A stretch of DNA of 64,000 nt from Parietaria judaica (GCA_954871525.1 OX940867.1:17585343-17649342), one strand, 5' to 3'; counted from the stretch's first letter, positions 11,460 through 24,657 are shown. Notes: generated from the letters alone by a model not told the origin. Program-made: numbers and translations.

Positions 11460-12130
11460 CATAACAATAAACTGCTAGTTACTTTCATAATTCATAATTT
11501 AAGAAATAATGTTTTACTTCTCTTCAGATTCGACACATTTGGTATCTCTTTCATATCTTAAGACTCCGGCATTATTTTCTGTTTCTAAGCTGTATTACTT
11601 TCTATTTCTTGCTGAACTGACAATTACAAAGTGCAATCGGCGGTCCGTCAATGCTTTCTCCTTCTCCGGGTTTTGCTTGTTCTTCAAGAGATAACCATCA
11701 ATAATCTACATAAATCTATATAAAACACAATCATAACAAATTTATCAGATATTCTAAAACATGCATCAAACAATACTTTCTAATCATAATCTAATCAATA
11801 TTCATGTGTCAAAAAATCATAGATCAAAAGATCAAATATATATAATCATAGATCAAAAGATCAACAATAATACATACGGTTAATTATAATATAAATAATT
11901 TTTATGTGATTTTTTTTTTCACAAATTTATCAAATATTAAATTTAATAGGACATATAAATATATCTTAAACTATTAATAACAATGAAGAATTAACTAAAT
12001 CTAATGAAAATAAAAAAATTTCATATATACCACCAATACTCTCATTAGGTTTATTAAATATTCAAGTTTAATAGAATGCATAAAAGATATATCTGACCAT
12101 CAATAAGATCGATAAATCTAAACATAATAT
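11460..12130. other. AT-rich intergenic stretch
   Basis: No gene seen. The 61-codon frame at 11509-11694 has no recognisable feature. Confidence 0.45.
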
Positions 12131-13370
12131 AAAGGGAAATTTGCGGGGAAAATCATCTAAGTCACTAAATTCTTGCAGATAAATCACTAATGTCTATTTT
12201 TTGCGACAAAAATATCAACGTCATCAATTGTTTGTAGATAAGACACTAATGTTTATTTTTTTGCGGCGAAAGTCATCAAAGTCTCTAAATTCTTGTAGAT
12301 AAATCACTAACGTCTATTTTTTCGCCAAAAGTAATTAACATCAGTCTTTCCTTACAAATGTTATCTGGCAATGTTAAATGACCTATCACCAGCCTACATG
12401 GCATTCATCAATTGTCTCCAACAACGACAACACGTTTTAGTGATAACATTATTTGAAATAGAGATTTTTACGGCAATTGTACCATAAACTTTTAAAATTA
12501 ATTTTGTCGTGGCCAAAATTTCAAAAACACTAAAAAATAATCCTACCATAACTTCTAATTTTTCCCGAAAATTTTATCGTGGCGAAAATACCCAACCTTT
12601 GGCCATATTCTACGATAGGTACCCAACCTCAATAAATATAGGCGAAAGTACCTAACGTTACACTTTTGTTGCCGACCAACTAACGCCGTTAGACACCTGC
12701 CTACGTAGCCGTTAGACTATCTCATATGGCGAGCCATGTGGCATAAGCTGCCACGTAACCAAAGGTCGGGTACTTTCGCCGCCACGTGGCATTTTTTTCT
12801 TTCCGTTGCACCACATGTTTTAATTTTTTTTACATATATCAAACATAATTTTTTTTATAAAATATTTATTTATAAAAAGAATATGTTTTATTTTTTAAAA
12901 TAATCAAATAATTCTTTAAAATTATTAGTTTTAATTTATTTTTAAAAAAATTGTTTTTTTCTTTCCCATGGCACATATTTTAATTTTTGTACATATGTCA
13001 AATATAATCAAATAATTTTATAAAATATGAATTTATAAAAATATATTTTTTGTTTTTCTTATAGGAGGAATTTATATTTTTTAGGGTTAATTGTGGCGAA
13101 AATACCCATCCCTTTGGTCACATGGCGGCTTGTGCCACGTGGAACACCACATGAGACAGCCTACTGGCCACGTAGGCAGGTGTCTAACGGCGTTAGTTGG
13201 TCGGCAACATTAGTACGACTTTAGGTACTTTCGCGTACATTTATTAAGGTTGGGTACCTATCGGAGAATATGGCCAAAGGTTGGGTATTTTTGCCGCAAT
13301 TATATCTTTTAGATAATGTTTGTAAGAAAAGAATGACAATAATAACTTTCGCCGCAAAAAAATAAACGTT
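12131..13370. mobile_element. Cluster of fold-back units with 'gcgaaaataccc' ends
   Basis: Two units of about 215 bp lie in opposite orientation, at about 12578-12790 and 13086-13302. Each starts near 'gtggcgaaaataccca', ends in the complementary form, and contains 'ccaactaacgccgttagac' or its complement, so the whole forms a long inverted repeat around an AT-rich centre. Outside them, 12140-12350 holds about two and a half copies of an 80-odd-bp unit ('cactaaattcttg..agataa'), with a related inverted piece at 13315-13380. The ends resemble the MITEs at 30.4, 37.0 and 41.8 kb. No transposase is present. Confidence 0.65.
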
Positions 13371-13384
13371 AGTGTTTTGGAAAC

Positions 13385-13715
13385 TATGAGATCTTCAACG
13401 CTAGTGTTTGTAACAACTAGGTGAAATTCCAACTGGGTGTGCTCATAGTGTTTAACCGGTCTTTTGAACCTCCCCCGATTTTCAAGTGAAACTCCTAACG
13501 GGATTACTCGTAGTGTCTACCTGGTCTCATCAACCTCCCACTATGTCTGAGTATCCCTTGGTTCTGATTTTGGGACCATGATTTCCGCACTCTAATTATC
13601 AACAAGCGTTGTTGATTGTGTAATTACTTTGTCATCAACAATTCCTCTAGTAATATTTTACCTTGAGGTTCATAGTTTATAATAGAGTCATATTCCAAAA
13701 GAGTTACTATCGCAA
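13385..13715 (-). pseudogene. Copia polyprotein remnant (integrase/RT linker region)
   Basis: On the minus strand this matches, with many changes, the Copia segment at 63735-63990: both contain 'aggtgaaattccaactgggt' and 'ccatgatttc' / 'ccgtggtttc' type blocks in the same order. In the better copy this region links integrase to reverse transcriptase. Here it is broken by stops and small insertions. Confidence 0.7.
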
Positions 13716-14342
13716 AAAAAAAAAAAAATTACTCTCTTATATGATCATAAACTATATCTTGTCCGATTCCCATTAAATGAATAACGCAAAATGATTATTT
13801 CCCCATAATCATTTCTAAAAGGTTCTCGTTCCTTTCTTTCTTGAACACCTCATTGTACTGGTGTGCTAGGAATCATTGACTAACAGAGAATTAATTTCTC
13901 TTACAGGTGATCACTGAATTAAAAGTTCAGACTCACCCCTTCCGAATAACTGAAGAGCCAAGTGATTTACCGAATTAAAAATTCGGTTCATGCAATAAAT
14001 TTCTTGAACTCACAAAAAGTTCTAATTTAGTTTGCATTCATATCATTACCTTGAATACTTGCCAATCATCATATAAGGTATTCATATCCTTTTTCGAGCT
14101 TGTATATTGGACCACATACACCAAGTATGTACAAGCTTTATAAGAATTGTGGCTCTTTAGACATTTTTATCATAAAATGATCTTTTAATCATTTTAATCT
14201 TTAGACAAGATTTTGACTAACAGTTCACACATTGGTCCATCTTGTTTATCTCATCCAAATTAATATGACTATCATTTAGATGCCTTTTGTACGATCGATC
14301 ACTTTCATAGTTAACCTTTTTCTAGATGTCACATCGATATTA
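13716..14342. other. Probable decayed retroelement sequence
   Basis: No ORF. It lies between a Copia coding remnant and an LTR copy of the same general family, so it may be further Copia sequence too diverged to read. It includes an A-run at 13714-13728. Confidence 0.35.
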
Positions 14343-15236
14343 TGTTGGACATATGTGTCCTTAAACAAGATAGTTTATCCATTTGTAAAAGATTATGACA
14401 AGTCGTTGAATAAAGATGATGCTTATTATGATAATCTTATTATAGTTTCTGGTAGAGTAAAATAGAATGTTTGATTCCTTAGTTCATAAAGGATGCAATT
14501 ATGTTATTATTATCACAACAGAGTCAATGTGAGGAAGAATTAATAATCATAATAAATGAACTTAAAATGTCCGTGACCTGATCAACTGGGTGGGAGACCA
14601 TTAATCGTATAAAGTCATTAATGTGACTAAGTGATAATCCTATTCTGGATTTTGTGTGTGTCACACTCACTAGAAGTGCATTAAGTATGAAGTGTCTTCA
14701 TACTGGACTGGACCTGACTTAAACTCCGGAAGTTATCATATAAGACCGTCACTGACGGTCTTATATTTCACTCAGGACTTAGATCGAATATCCATTTGAT
14801 CATTTACTAGTGATAACTTCCGGTCAGTGACGGTCTTATATGATAACTTCCGGTGTTTAAGTCAGGTCCAGTCCAGTATGAAGACACTTCAAACTTAATA
14901 CACTTCTAGTGAATGTGACACACACAAAATCCACAATAGGATTGTCACTTAGTCACAATTAATGACCTTATACGATTAATGAGCCCCTATCCAGTTAATC
15001 AGGTCACAGACATTTTAAGTTAATTTATTATGACTATTAATTCTTCCTCACATTGACTTTGTTGTGATAATAATAACATAATTGCATCCTTTATGAACCA
15101 AGGAACAAACATTCTATTTTACTCTACCAGAAACTATAATAAGATCAACATAATAAGCAACATATTTTATTCAACGACTTGTCATAATCTTTTACAAATG
15201 GATAAAAACAGCTTGTTTAAGGACACATGTTCAACA
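14343..15236. mobile_element. Head-to-head pair of Copia LTR starts (palindrome)
   Basis: The left arm starts TGTTGGACATATGTGTCC at 14343 and runs rightward. The right arm is the reverse complement and ends GGACACATGTTCAACA at 15236. Each arm is about 420-460 bp and corresponds to the first part of the LTR that starts (on the minus strand) at 62144: the shared words 'actctaccagaaactataat' and 'gtcaggtccagtccagtatg' occur in both. The arms meet near 14764, where the right arm carries extra LTR sequence and a small palindrome 'aagaccgtcactgacggtct'. Both outer ends are LTR 5' ends. Confidence 0.85.
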
Positions 15237-15255
15237 ATATATATATATATATATA
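15237..15255. repeat. (TA)n microsatellite
   Basis: A short TA run directly abuts the end of the LTR palindrome. Confidence 0.7.
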
Positions 15256-17269
15256 GGGTAAAAAAGGAGCTGCAAAAATTAGGTATTTAGGGTTTTATAA
15301 TTAGACTTAGGGTTTCATATTTTTAAAGTCTCTCCTGTAACTTCATTCTCTCCCAAAACTTCAAATTTCTCTAGAGAGGATAGAGTAAAAAAACTCATTG
15401 ATTTCTTCATCTTATCAGCCAAAAAATTATTTATTCTTCCATAATCAAAAGTATGAGTTTGTTTATTTAATTAATTCCTTTTTATTTTCGTAATCCCAAG
15501 TGACAGAATTTTCTTGATGTTTTATCTCCCAAACCACGTAAAGATTTTAGTTGAAATTTTAACCAGAACTTCAATTAGATTCATAGAAGTCCCATATTTA
15601 ATTTCAGAATTTTTAGAGCTCTAAATCGCTCGAAATCGTATTTTTAATTTTTAAATTTTCTGAAAAAACGATAAAATTCTGCAGATCAGATTTTTGTTTT
15701 TAGTTTTAATTGTTCATAGAGTCCGAATTAGAGGTTTTATGTAGAGATAGGTTTTGTATAGAACTCATTTTCTAGAATGTTTTGTGTTTTAAGAAGGTTT
15801 AAAAACGTTCTAGATCTAGCCCGAAAATGAGATTCTGGTTGAATGGAAAAAGTGATATATCTCATAGTTAAAAATTTCTTTTGAAAATTCCCAAAACACG
15901 AAAATTCTGTGTTTTTGAAAAACAATGGCAATTTGTTATGAATACTTTTTTCCAATTCTCTACCGATTTTAATATATTGAGAAAATACCTAAAAAGTCCT
16001 TTTTTTTATATACATACAAGCACAAATCTCGTCTTAGTCGTAAAGCCAAGTTTTAGGAATTTTATTACTGGCCAGGTTTTAATTCATAGTTGGGTAACTA
16101 TTATCTAGGAACATCGCTCGTAGAGGTGCCTTCGTCAGAGTCGCTAGTAAGATGATCGTAGCGTTTCAGGTGAGTTGAACCTCACTACAGTATGAATTGG
16201 TTTGAAAATAAAAATACATATGAACATGTTTGTTTTGTGTTTTGTTTGAATATATTGGATGTGTGAAAAAAATTTGCTTGTTATATTGTTTCATGAATGA
16301 TTGTATTAGATATGTGATGAGGATTCAACGACGTTGAAATGTCGCGAAAGATTTATTATTATGTGACGATCGATGTGATTGTCGAGATATGAAAAATGCC
16401 ATTAATGATGAATGGTGATATACGATGTGAAATTTTGTGAAAATGATTATTTTGGTTATGGATGGATTTTCTTGTCATTTATGCATGTTAAATATATAAA
16501 CAAGTAAAACATAGGCATTAAGTGCCGTGCCCCCTCTATCGAGCGAGTCGTGTGAGGCTTATAATGTTTTTAAAATATTCAAAAAATAAAAAAGAATGGG
16601 ACGATGATTAGATTTCTCCCCGAATTGAAAGGAACAAAGAAGGGAATAATCTGACGGTATCATGAGCCGTCCAATATATTGACCTTAGGCTTCGGGACAT
16701 GTGCACCCCCGTCGATCTATTGAGTCTTGCGCGAATGAAGTGGTATGTACACAATGGTGATCACCTAGGATAAGATTATTAATAGATCCTAAAATATAAA
16801 ATGAAGCATAATTGGACATTTGCATGTTATGTTTTCTTTAAGTTATTTTTGTGAGAAAATAGTTGTATCTCACTGAGCTTTTAGCTCACAAAAATGTTTT
16901 CGTTCGTACTGTAGGTAAGAAACATATGATATGGCTTAATAGCGGATTGGCGGCGACGGTGGGAGGGGTGCGAGGATGGGTAGGAGATGGGTCACCACTG
17001 AATAAAGACGTTTTTTTTCTTTGTAATAATAAAAAGGACAAGACTAGGTGGTTTTTATGTCCTTATGTTTTCTATTGATGTTGCAGGTTTGTTTTTATGA
17101 CTTGTGTTAGAAGTTGATGAGTTCAAAGATTCAAATATTTTTATTTTAAAAAGGGAATTCTCGAGAAATGTTTCTTTGTAATTTTAACAACTTTTTTTTT
17201 AAATCGACTAACTTAGTATAGATAAAAGATGTTATTAAAAGTAACGGCTTGAATTAGTCGGGTTGTTGC
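15256..17269 (+). mobile_element. Ty3-type LTR, R/U5 portion
   Basis: Sequence like 'ttagggttttataattaga' followed by a C/T-rich leader with 'tctctagagagg' (15290-15380) is shared with 19.9-20.3 kb. Further on lie 'gtgccccctctatcgagcg' (16520s), a 'catgtgcacccccgtcgatc' patch (16700s) and the paired words 'ctcactgagctttt..agctcac' (16870-16890). It ends '...gtcgggttgttgca' at 17269. The paired words and the terminal motif recur at 19.0-19.6 kb. This order fits the long R/U5 of a chromovirus LTR. The LTR start is missing, perhaps lost where the Copia palindrome abuts. Confidence 0.5.
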
Positions 17270-17330
17270 AATGGTAATGAATAAGTGTTTCTTCACATTC
17301 TAAGTTTCAATGTAATTAATAAGACACTAA

Positions 17331-18041
17331 GGTTGTGTTTGGTTAAGTGGTTTGGGAAACCAGTTTTGCAATTTGGTTTAGAAAATCAGTCTGAGAGTTT
17401 AGTCTACCAAACCAATTTGGGAGTTTGATTTTTGAAACACTGTTTGGTTAGTCTTTTATTAATCTGTGGTTAAATTTAAATGAAAAAAATGCAATAAAAC
17501 ACAATTTATGTTACTATAATGAAAGTATGTTTTATTTGAAAGTAATATATATTAATTCTATGTCTAAAATATGTTTGTCATAATACAAAAATTATTCATA
17601 TTTCATTACTATAGTTTGTTTCAACTTTCAAGAATTTATATCACTGTAATTAAGTTAATATTTAATATTATACATAATTTAAGTATATTTGTTGATATGA
17701 TAGTAATATCATTAAAATATATAATTATATATATAAAAATAATTTTAATATTTTATTATATGAGTTTTTCATAGTTAATATGTTATTATAAATAATATAA
17801 TACTATTATACAATGATAATATATTATTATGGTTTTATTTTGTACGATTGAGTTGAAGACCAAATACGAAAAACAACTTCAACGTGTTTTCTGTTTTCCT
17901 TCATTAAAATTTCAATGGTCTGCGAGACCGATCTCAGGAAACATAGACAATTGGTAACCAAACATGGTCTGTGAAACCAATATGACACTGTTTGAAACCA
18001 AAAGTAGAAACTGGTCTCGGAGACCATAACCAAACGCTATC
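17331..18041. mobile_element. Tourist-like MITE (TAA target duplication)
   Basis: The left end is GGTTGTGTTTGGTTA and the right end on the minus strand is GATAGCGTTTGGTTA, flanked by TAA at 17328-17330 and 18042-18044. Subterminal sequences are partly inverted ('gggaaaccagt', 'ggtctgtgaaacc'). The 'GTTTGGTT' end and a 3-bp TAA duplication fit PIF/Harbinger MITEs, although hAT MITEs can have similar ends. There is no coding capacity. Confidence 0.65.
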
Positions 18042-18762
18042 TAAATGTCTAAAGAATATGTTTTAAAAAAATGCAAATCAAAAATAGGATTTTCCAATCC
18101 GTCTTGTTATACGTTTAATAATAAGAATGGATGAATGCATGCTGCAATTACACCAATAAAATATATAACATTCTATTTATTATTTGGTGTAGTTGATGAA
18201 TGATGAATAGATTTTGAATAAAAAAAAATCTAAAATAGTGAATTTTAGAATTGTAGGATTTTCTATTTCCAAGCTATATAGACAATCAATTTATTGTGAA
18301 TAGATTTTCCTTATATATATAGATTTACTTCCTACAAACCCCCTAAACAAATTTATTTAATATTTATACCAAATAAAACATATAAAAAAATGCATAAAAT
18401 CAACAATAACAATTACTAAGATCTTATCATGACGTATATTATTTAATGTATTAATAGTTCTTAAACCAATTTATCAAGATTGAATAGTACATATAAAGTC
18501 TACATCAAACCATCAATAAAAATCAATAGGTTAAACAAAAGTATTTTCATTGTTATAAAACTCTTAACGTATTTATCAAATAATCTAAACTATGCATCAA
18601 ACCATTCATCCACCCATAGAACATTTAATAGGTCATAATCATGATGTTAATCAACCTATAAATAACAATAAATATGTTCTAATCATGATATCAAATCAAC
18701 CCATAAATAACAATCAATAAATTCTAATCATGATAATTATCTTTTTTGTGTGACAAAGTGTG
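18042..18762. other. AT-rich intergenic stretch
   Basis: No gene seen. A weak internal repetition of 'aataacaat..aat..ttctaatcatga' occurs at 18600-18740. Confidence 0.45.
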
Positions 18763-19590
18763 ATGTTCCGACTTTTTCGAAGCCGTCACTTATTAAAATA
18801 CTTTGAAACTCACCAAAAAAATTTCTTGGCCATTTTTTTTGCATAACTTAAAAGAAAATAAGTAAATAAAATAGTTAAACCTATTTCTCAAGAATACCCT
18901 TTCGAAACAAAAACATGTACAAAATAACATTTGAGGAAAATGTCTTCGCATTTATTACCCATTCACCTAATTCCTTGCATACCATCCATCGTGTCCGTTT
19001 AATCCATCACGAAACCATATTATAGGTTTCTTACCTACAGAATGAACGAAAAACATTTTGTGTGAACTTAAAGCTCAGTGCGATATAATTGTTTTCTCAC
19101 AAAATAACTATAAGACAAAACATAACATGCAAATGTCCAATTATGCTTCATGTTCGTTTTCATATAACTAGTATTAAGCTTTTACTAAGTGATCACCATG
19201 GACAAGATTAGTAAAATATTCTAAAACGTAAAATGAAACACAATTTGATATGTATCGTTATTGTGTTTTATCTATATTTTTGTGAAAAATAGTTGTATCT
19301 CACTGAGCTTTTAACTCACACAAAATATTTTTCGTTCGTACAATAGGTAAGAACCCATGATATGATTTCATGATAAATTGGACGGTGATAGTGGAAGATG
19401 TGCAAGAGATTAGGTGAATGGGTAATCTTTATGAAGACGTTTTTTGTATATATATTTTTTTAAAGGGAATTCCCAGAAAAATGTTTTAACTATTTCTTTA
19501 ATTTTAAGTTATTCGAAGAAGAGAAATTGGTTAAGAGTTTTAAAGTAGTTTAGTAAGTGATGATTTCGAAAAAGTCGGGTCGCCATAGTT
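18763..19590. mobile_element. Tail-to-tail pair of Ty3-type LTR ends
   Basis: The left arm (about 18763-19165) is the reverse complement of the right arm (about 19180-19585). Both carry 'tcgaaaaagtcgg' at the outer end and 'gtatctcactgagcttttaa' or its complement inside, the signature of the LTR end at 16.85-17.27 kb. Two LTR 3' ends therefore face outward. The arms have diverged, so the event is old. Confidence 0.65.
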
Positions 19591-20066
19591 GTACTAAAGC
19601 ATTGACATCCTACCCCGCATGTCATCTAAAGGGCCCTCCTTCGCAATTCATATAAGTAAACAATTAATCATATTGATTAATTCATACCAATAGACTATAT
19701 AAGAATTTTCTAAGCTGGCCCTTTTTTATTTTCGGGCAAAAATTTTAAAAGGTGGAAAAATTATGAGATCCCGTATTTTAGAGTCACAAAATAGAATAGG
19801 TATGTATTTATCCTATTTTTGTTCCTAATTAATTTAGGATTTATCTATCAAATTATATATAATAGATTTGATATATTACAAAAAGTAAATAAATTATGCT
19901 AGCTAATTAATTTGTTGCAAAATTATTATTAAAATAGGGTTTTATTTAAACCTAGTTAGACTACGGTTTCATCATATTCTCTCATTCTATAAGTAGCCTC
20001 AATTCTCTCCTAAAAATTAGAAATTCCTCTGAAGAGAAAAAATCTCTAAGCTCTTCATCTAATCGG

Positions 20067-20104
<38 letters not shown>

Positions 20105-20450
20105 CTGCTTCAATCATCATAGAGGTATGATCTTGTTTATCCTCATAAACTCTTTTTTTTTTTTAATTATGTGGTAATAAATTTTCTCAAAATTCTCTCT
20201 TAAACTACGAATGGGTTTAGCCAGAAATTTTTAGCACTAGTTCGAATAGATTTATAGAACCTTCAAATTTAATTATAATTTTGGAGCTCTAAATCGCTCA
20301 AAATTGAATTTTTAATTTTTATATTTTTGCAATAAATGAGAAAATTTTACGGAACAAATATAATTTTAATTTTTAAAACTAATAGTGTCCGAATTAGGGT
20401 TTTTATCTAGAGAAATTTTTTCTTAATGCCGTAAATATCTTAACATTTTT
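19591..20450 (+). mobile_element. Ty3-type LTR fragment (U3/R part)
   Basis: It resembles the R region at 15.29-15.7 kb: 'ctattctctcattctataagtag'-type TATA and leader near 19975-19995, then 'agctctaaatcgctc' at 20285. A TA microsatellite interrupts it at 20069-20102. No ORF. Confidence 0.5.
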
Positions 20451-20936
20451 TAGACCGGATTCCTTAAAAAAAAAAAAAACCCGGACACGGACTGATCCGG
20501 GCCAGGGAAAAAGTCCGGGTCCGGGAGAAAATATTTTTTTTATATTTTTTTCCAAACCTAAAAATTAAAAAATACTGACCCAGACCAGTCCGGGTCCGGA
20601 AAAAACGGGTTTAAAAAAAAATCTTGTGTTGGACTAGATATTTCATAGACACATGCTTAGATTTTCTACAGAAGTCAAAATCAAAATTTGTTCTACATAT
20701 ACTCAATCATTTTATTAATATTGGTGCGGCGTAATCCTAACTTTTCAATTGCATGGATTAAATTACCCAATACACGATATTGGTTCCACCGACGATTTCG
20801 CTACACATGCTTAGGTTTCTCAGCATTTTTTTTACTGGTGCTATATTTTTTATTTGTTTTATTCTTTTCAACAATTAAATTCTAGATAAGTAATGATGTC
20901 GTGTCAAAAACGTTGAAAGAAGTAAAATTTTGGTAG
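20451..20936. other. Unassigned repeat-like stretch
   Basis: An inverted arrangement of 'cccggacac' / 'gtccgggtccggg' words at 20494-20620 looks like the centre of a small hAT-type MITE (compare 35.9-36.5 kb). The rest is AT-rich with no gene. Confidence 0.4.
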
Positions 20937-21211
20937 CGTTCGTTTGAGCTGTATTTTCAATCTGAATTTCTTAAATAATTTTACTTATGTGTTTTAAAAA
21001 TGCATTTGGATAGATTCTATGTCTTATTTTAAAAAATGGAGAGAGAAAGAAAAAGCCTTCAATAAATGTGAATAAATGAGAGAATAAAAATCAAAATATA
21101 GAAAAGTAAGATTATGGGTCTCACTTTAGAGAGAAAAAGTTGAAAACACCAAGGGCTTGTTTGGGTTTTGTATTTTCATCTTGGGTTTGCATTTTTAATT
21201 TTCTTAAATCA
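20937..21211. repeat. Left part of a MITE-like repeat, interrupted at 21211
   Basis: One unit starts at about 20940 ('gcgttcgtttgagctgtatt') and a second starts near 21152 ('gggcttgtttgggttttgta'). The second unit stops after 'ttcttaaatca' at 21211, where the Helitron-like insertion begins. Its expected continuation ('ttacttatttgttttgaaaa') is found at 24659 on the other side. Confidence 0.6.
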
Positions 21212-22047
21212 CTAGTAGACAGCACCGCGCTTCGCGCGGTGGCGAGAAAATATTTTTTTTGAATTTAAATAAAATATTGGCTTAATAAATTTATAAATTG
21301 TATGTTGTAATCAAAACAATTATATCCAAAGCAATCTCAACGACCGTTAATTTATTCAGGTAATGTTATCGTCAAATATTTATTCAACATGAGTAGTTAT
21401 ATTATTAGTTTTTTTTTTAAATGCATAACCGAAATATTATTTACAAAATAACTTATAATGTGGTATAGAAGAGTCATCCCCGTTACCAAAATCATATAGA
21501 CTATAGAGGGTCATTTCTGGTATTTTTAAAACATGAGGTCTATATCCGCAGATTCATCTTAAGGAAGGGACATAGTCATTTTCACTTCTCAAACAGAGAG
21601 ACTAAATACGCTAAAACATTACACCTGTAACTTGAACACACATGCTGAATGTGAATTTCATGCATGATTCTCAATATTCATGAACGCTAAATGTGAATTT
21701 CCTACATCTCCATAATTTGCACATTTTGAGATGGTTTTTCTTTTACCGATAAGCAAGAGAGATTAGATAAATGGATCGGTTTAAAACGCTATCAAATTCG
21801 GTTGCATTTATCCGTGGATGAAAACCATAACTGAAATTTAGAAATACATGTGAATAGGATATACTCGAAGTTGTGTGGTTTAATTTTCTCAATGTTTTTT
21901 GTATTCATTTAAAGGAACATCAAGCGTAATATCAGAGCAAGTAAACATATAAACTTACACAATATTATTATACATGTAATGATGTTGTTAGAAACCCACA
22001 CACTATAAACTAATTGACTAAATCTAGATTAATTTAACAAACATAAT

Positions 22048-22213
22048 GGTAGAGCGACTCAGCCGCTCCATGCACGTGGAGAGCAACAACTTTACCCAGC
22101 TGCTCCTTGGTCGTACGCTCACTCGAGAATGTATATGAAAACTCACCACCTACTTGATCCATTCAGAGAGTTCCACTGCACCCTTAAAGTTTGCTAGAAC
22201 TGTGGCAAACTCT
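22048..22213 (-). pseudogene. Unidentified exon remnant inside the Helitron-like element
   Basis: The minus strand reads as two adjoining coding-like pieces: from 22213 a frame with KEFATVLANFKGAVELSEW up to a TAG, then, one base shifted, GGEFSYTFSSERTTKEQLGK and VVALHVHGAAESLY. The residue mix and clean reading across about 55 codons are unlike the AT-rich surroundings. The frame break is either a small indel or a splice junction. I cannot name the parent gene. Confidence 0.45.
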
Positions 22214-23633
22214 TTCTTGTACATAATATGTTATTACTCTCTCAACTATATCATTTACAAACACCGTCAAATGCATTGTAACTACAAAATCATATTTTTA
22301 AAATCATGTATGGTCTGTTCACTTTTTGAGTAATTTAGACATTGAAAATTCTTTATCCCAATTTTGTATATCTATCCCTTCAAGATGAATGAATGTTTTC
22401 ACCATCAATATTGAAGGAAAAATAAGATAAATTAAATAATTACAAAGAATATGCGAAAATCAATACAATCTCCTCATATATCATCTTGAAAAGTGAATAT
22501 GTCAAGTGTCAACTGATTGAAGTGTATAAAAACACTTTATTATCTTATAGATTGCATCCCCAAATTTCGTAGTTCACCGTCTTAAAGAGTTTTTAACAAA
22601 ACTAAATGTCATTATGCAAACTTAAAAATAAGACATTTGCTCAATTGATGATTTGATATCTTAAGAAACCTATAGACCTTACATAAAACATAAGTTTAAT
22701 CGATCGGAAGGCCTAATTTTTTTCTTCAAAAATCATTCAAATTAGCCAAAGAAGCCATGAAATTTAAGAATCAAAGTTTGAAAATGTAAATAGTAATTTG
22801 TAATAACCTAATAGCATTGTCGAGTACAGGTGAACAATTGGGTATTCGGTGTGTTTTCTCTAAATGCGAATACCGCATGAATGAAAAGCTATTGCAAAAG
22901 GAACCCTAAATAAATCCAAATTCGCGAAAACAAAGCCCGAATTCAAATTTTACACAAAAGTTAGAGATAAATCAAACTAAAATTGGGGGAAATAGAATCT
23001 CACTGAAACGATGTGAATGTAAAGTCATTGCAAGAGGAGCTATGAAAAATAAAAATAAAATTCTCTTCGAGGAAGCGACATGAAAGAAAAATCATTGTTA
23101 AACGAGCCCTTGAAAATTAAAATTCGTACAAATTAACAAAGCACATAATCAACTTATATATACAATTTAGTAAAAGTTTAAACTGCATACCGTGGAAAAA
23201 AAAAGTATCACCGGGTAAGCGACGTAAATGAAATGCAATGAAAGAGCATCCTGAAAAATTAAAATTCGTAGAAAGAAAGCCCCAAAATCAAATCAAAATT
23301 TCTGGAGAAAAAAATTCACCCAATTTTTCTGGCGAATGAAAATACGTAAGAGCCTGAAAAGAAGGAACTAAAACCATAACTTGTCGATAAATTAAAATAT
23401 AAACTAAAACCATGACTCGTTGATAAATTAAAAAAAATGATTATTTAAAAAAATATGAACGTGAACAATATATGCATGAATCTGTTTTAACATGCATGCA
23501 TGCTCTTTTCCTTCAGGGACGTCCAATTTCCTATACATAACACATGCATATAAACATTATTAGATTAGCAGTACATATACATATTTCAAGCAATAATTTT
23601 CAAGAAAAACTAAAAAGCAAAAATCATTAGTAT

Positions 23634-23752
23634 GAAAAACTCACGAGACCGACCCCGAGATTGGCTGCATCATCGCCTATGGTTTTGCCGCGGTTGAGAC
23701 AGTGAGAGAAATAGGTTGTTGCCGTAATGTCTCCGCTTCCATACGCACGCTC
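23634..23752 (-). pseudogene. Second unidentified exon remnant inside the Helitron-like element
   Basis: The minus strand has a protein-like frame including YGSGDITATTYFSHCLNRG and KTIGDDAANLGVGL, followed at once by a consensus splice donor (GTGAGT). Continuing through the donor gives only a few residues before a stop. It lies in the same orientation as the Helitron-like element and the other exon remnant, as expected of captured exons. Parent gene unknown. Confidence 0.45.
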
Positions 23753-24607
23753 AAAGTTTCACGAAGCCAAAAACACCAATGTAGAGAGAGAAGAAGAAAA
23801 AATATAGTTGATTGCTGATAAAGAAAGGTGGAGAGTAAATGACGACGCTTGAATAGCTTGATATGAATATGATAGTTAAAAAAATAGTTCTGACTCTTGA
23901 ATATTTGTATGTGAAACTACTCTGTGTATATAAAGTTTGCATTAAATAAAAAGGGAAAGTTACTTTGTGTAATGCATGAATTAATAACCTACCATTTTGA
24001 TATTCCAAAACTGTTTTTGCACAAATAATGTGAATTCAAGAGCCATTGGTCATAAACTTAATGGATAACAGTAGAAACGTTTATAATAATAACCCATCAG
24101 TCATAATAAAATTATTTCACGTTAATTGTATATGTCTAACAATTTATGTATCCACTTGCAATTAAATTAGACACAATTTTTTGTTTAAAAAAAATAGAAA
24201 ATGTCAAAAAATAATAAATGAGAATACATTTGATCTCATTATGCCACATGATGAAAACTCTCCATATATATATATATATATATTTAATGAAACATATAGA
24301 AGTATTCGATCTTGGTTATATATAATACATTTTCAATCATTTAATTAAATAAAACGTGTAAAGTTTTAAAGGCCAAATAAAAGGTATGAAACTGATATAA
24401 CAAATGGATTTCTAATGGCATAATCAATATTTTCTTCATTTAATATATATATATATATATCATAGAAACGTATATGAAATAAATGAATCAACTAAATAGG
24501 ACATTAACTTCATCTCATTGTACCAAAAAAAAAAAAAACTCTAAGAAAATTAGGATGTGAGAATAACTTGATCTCATTGTGCCATGTCATTCTCATGAGA
24601 TCTTCCT

Positions 24608-24612
<5 letters not shown>

Positions 24613-24657
<45 letters not shown>
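24613..24657. repeat. (TA)n microsatellite
   Basis: A continuous TA run at the right border of the Helitron-like insertion. Similar shorter runs occur at 24264-24282 and 24445-24460. Confidence 0.9.

Noticed and set aside
15290..15325. Telomere-like 'ttagggttt' words
   Set aside because: Only two imperfect, non-tandem occurrences within an LTR leader.
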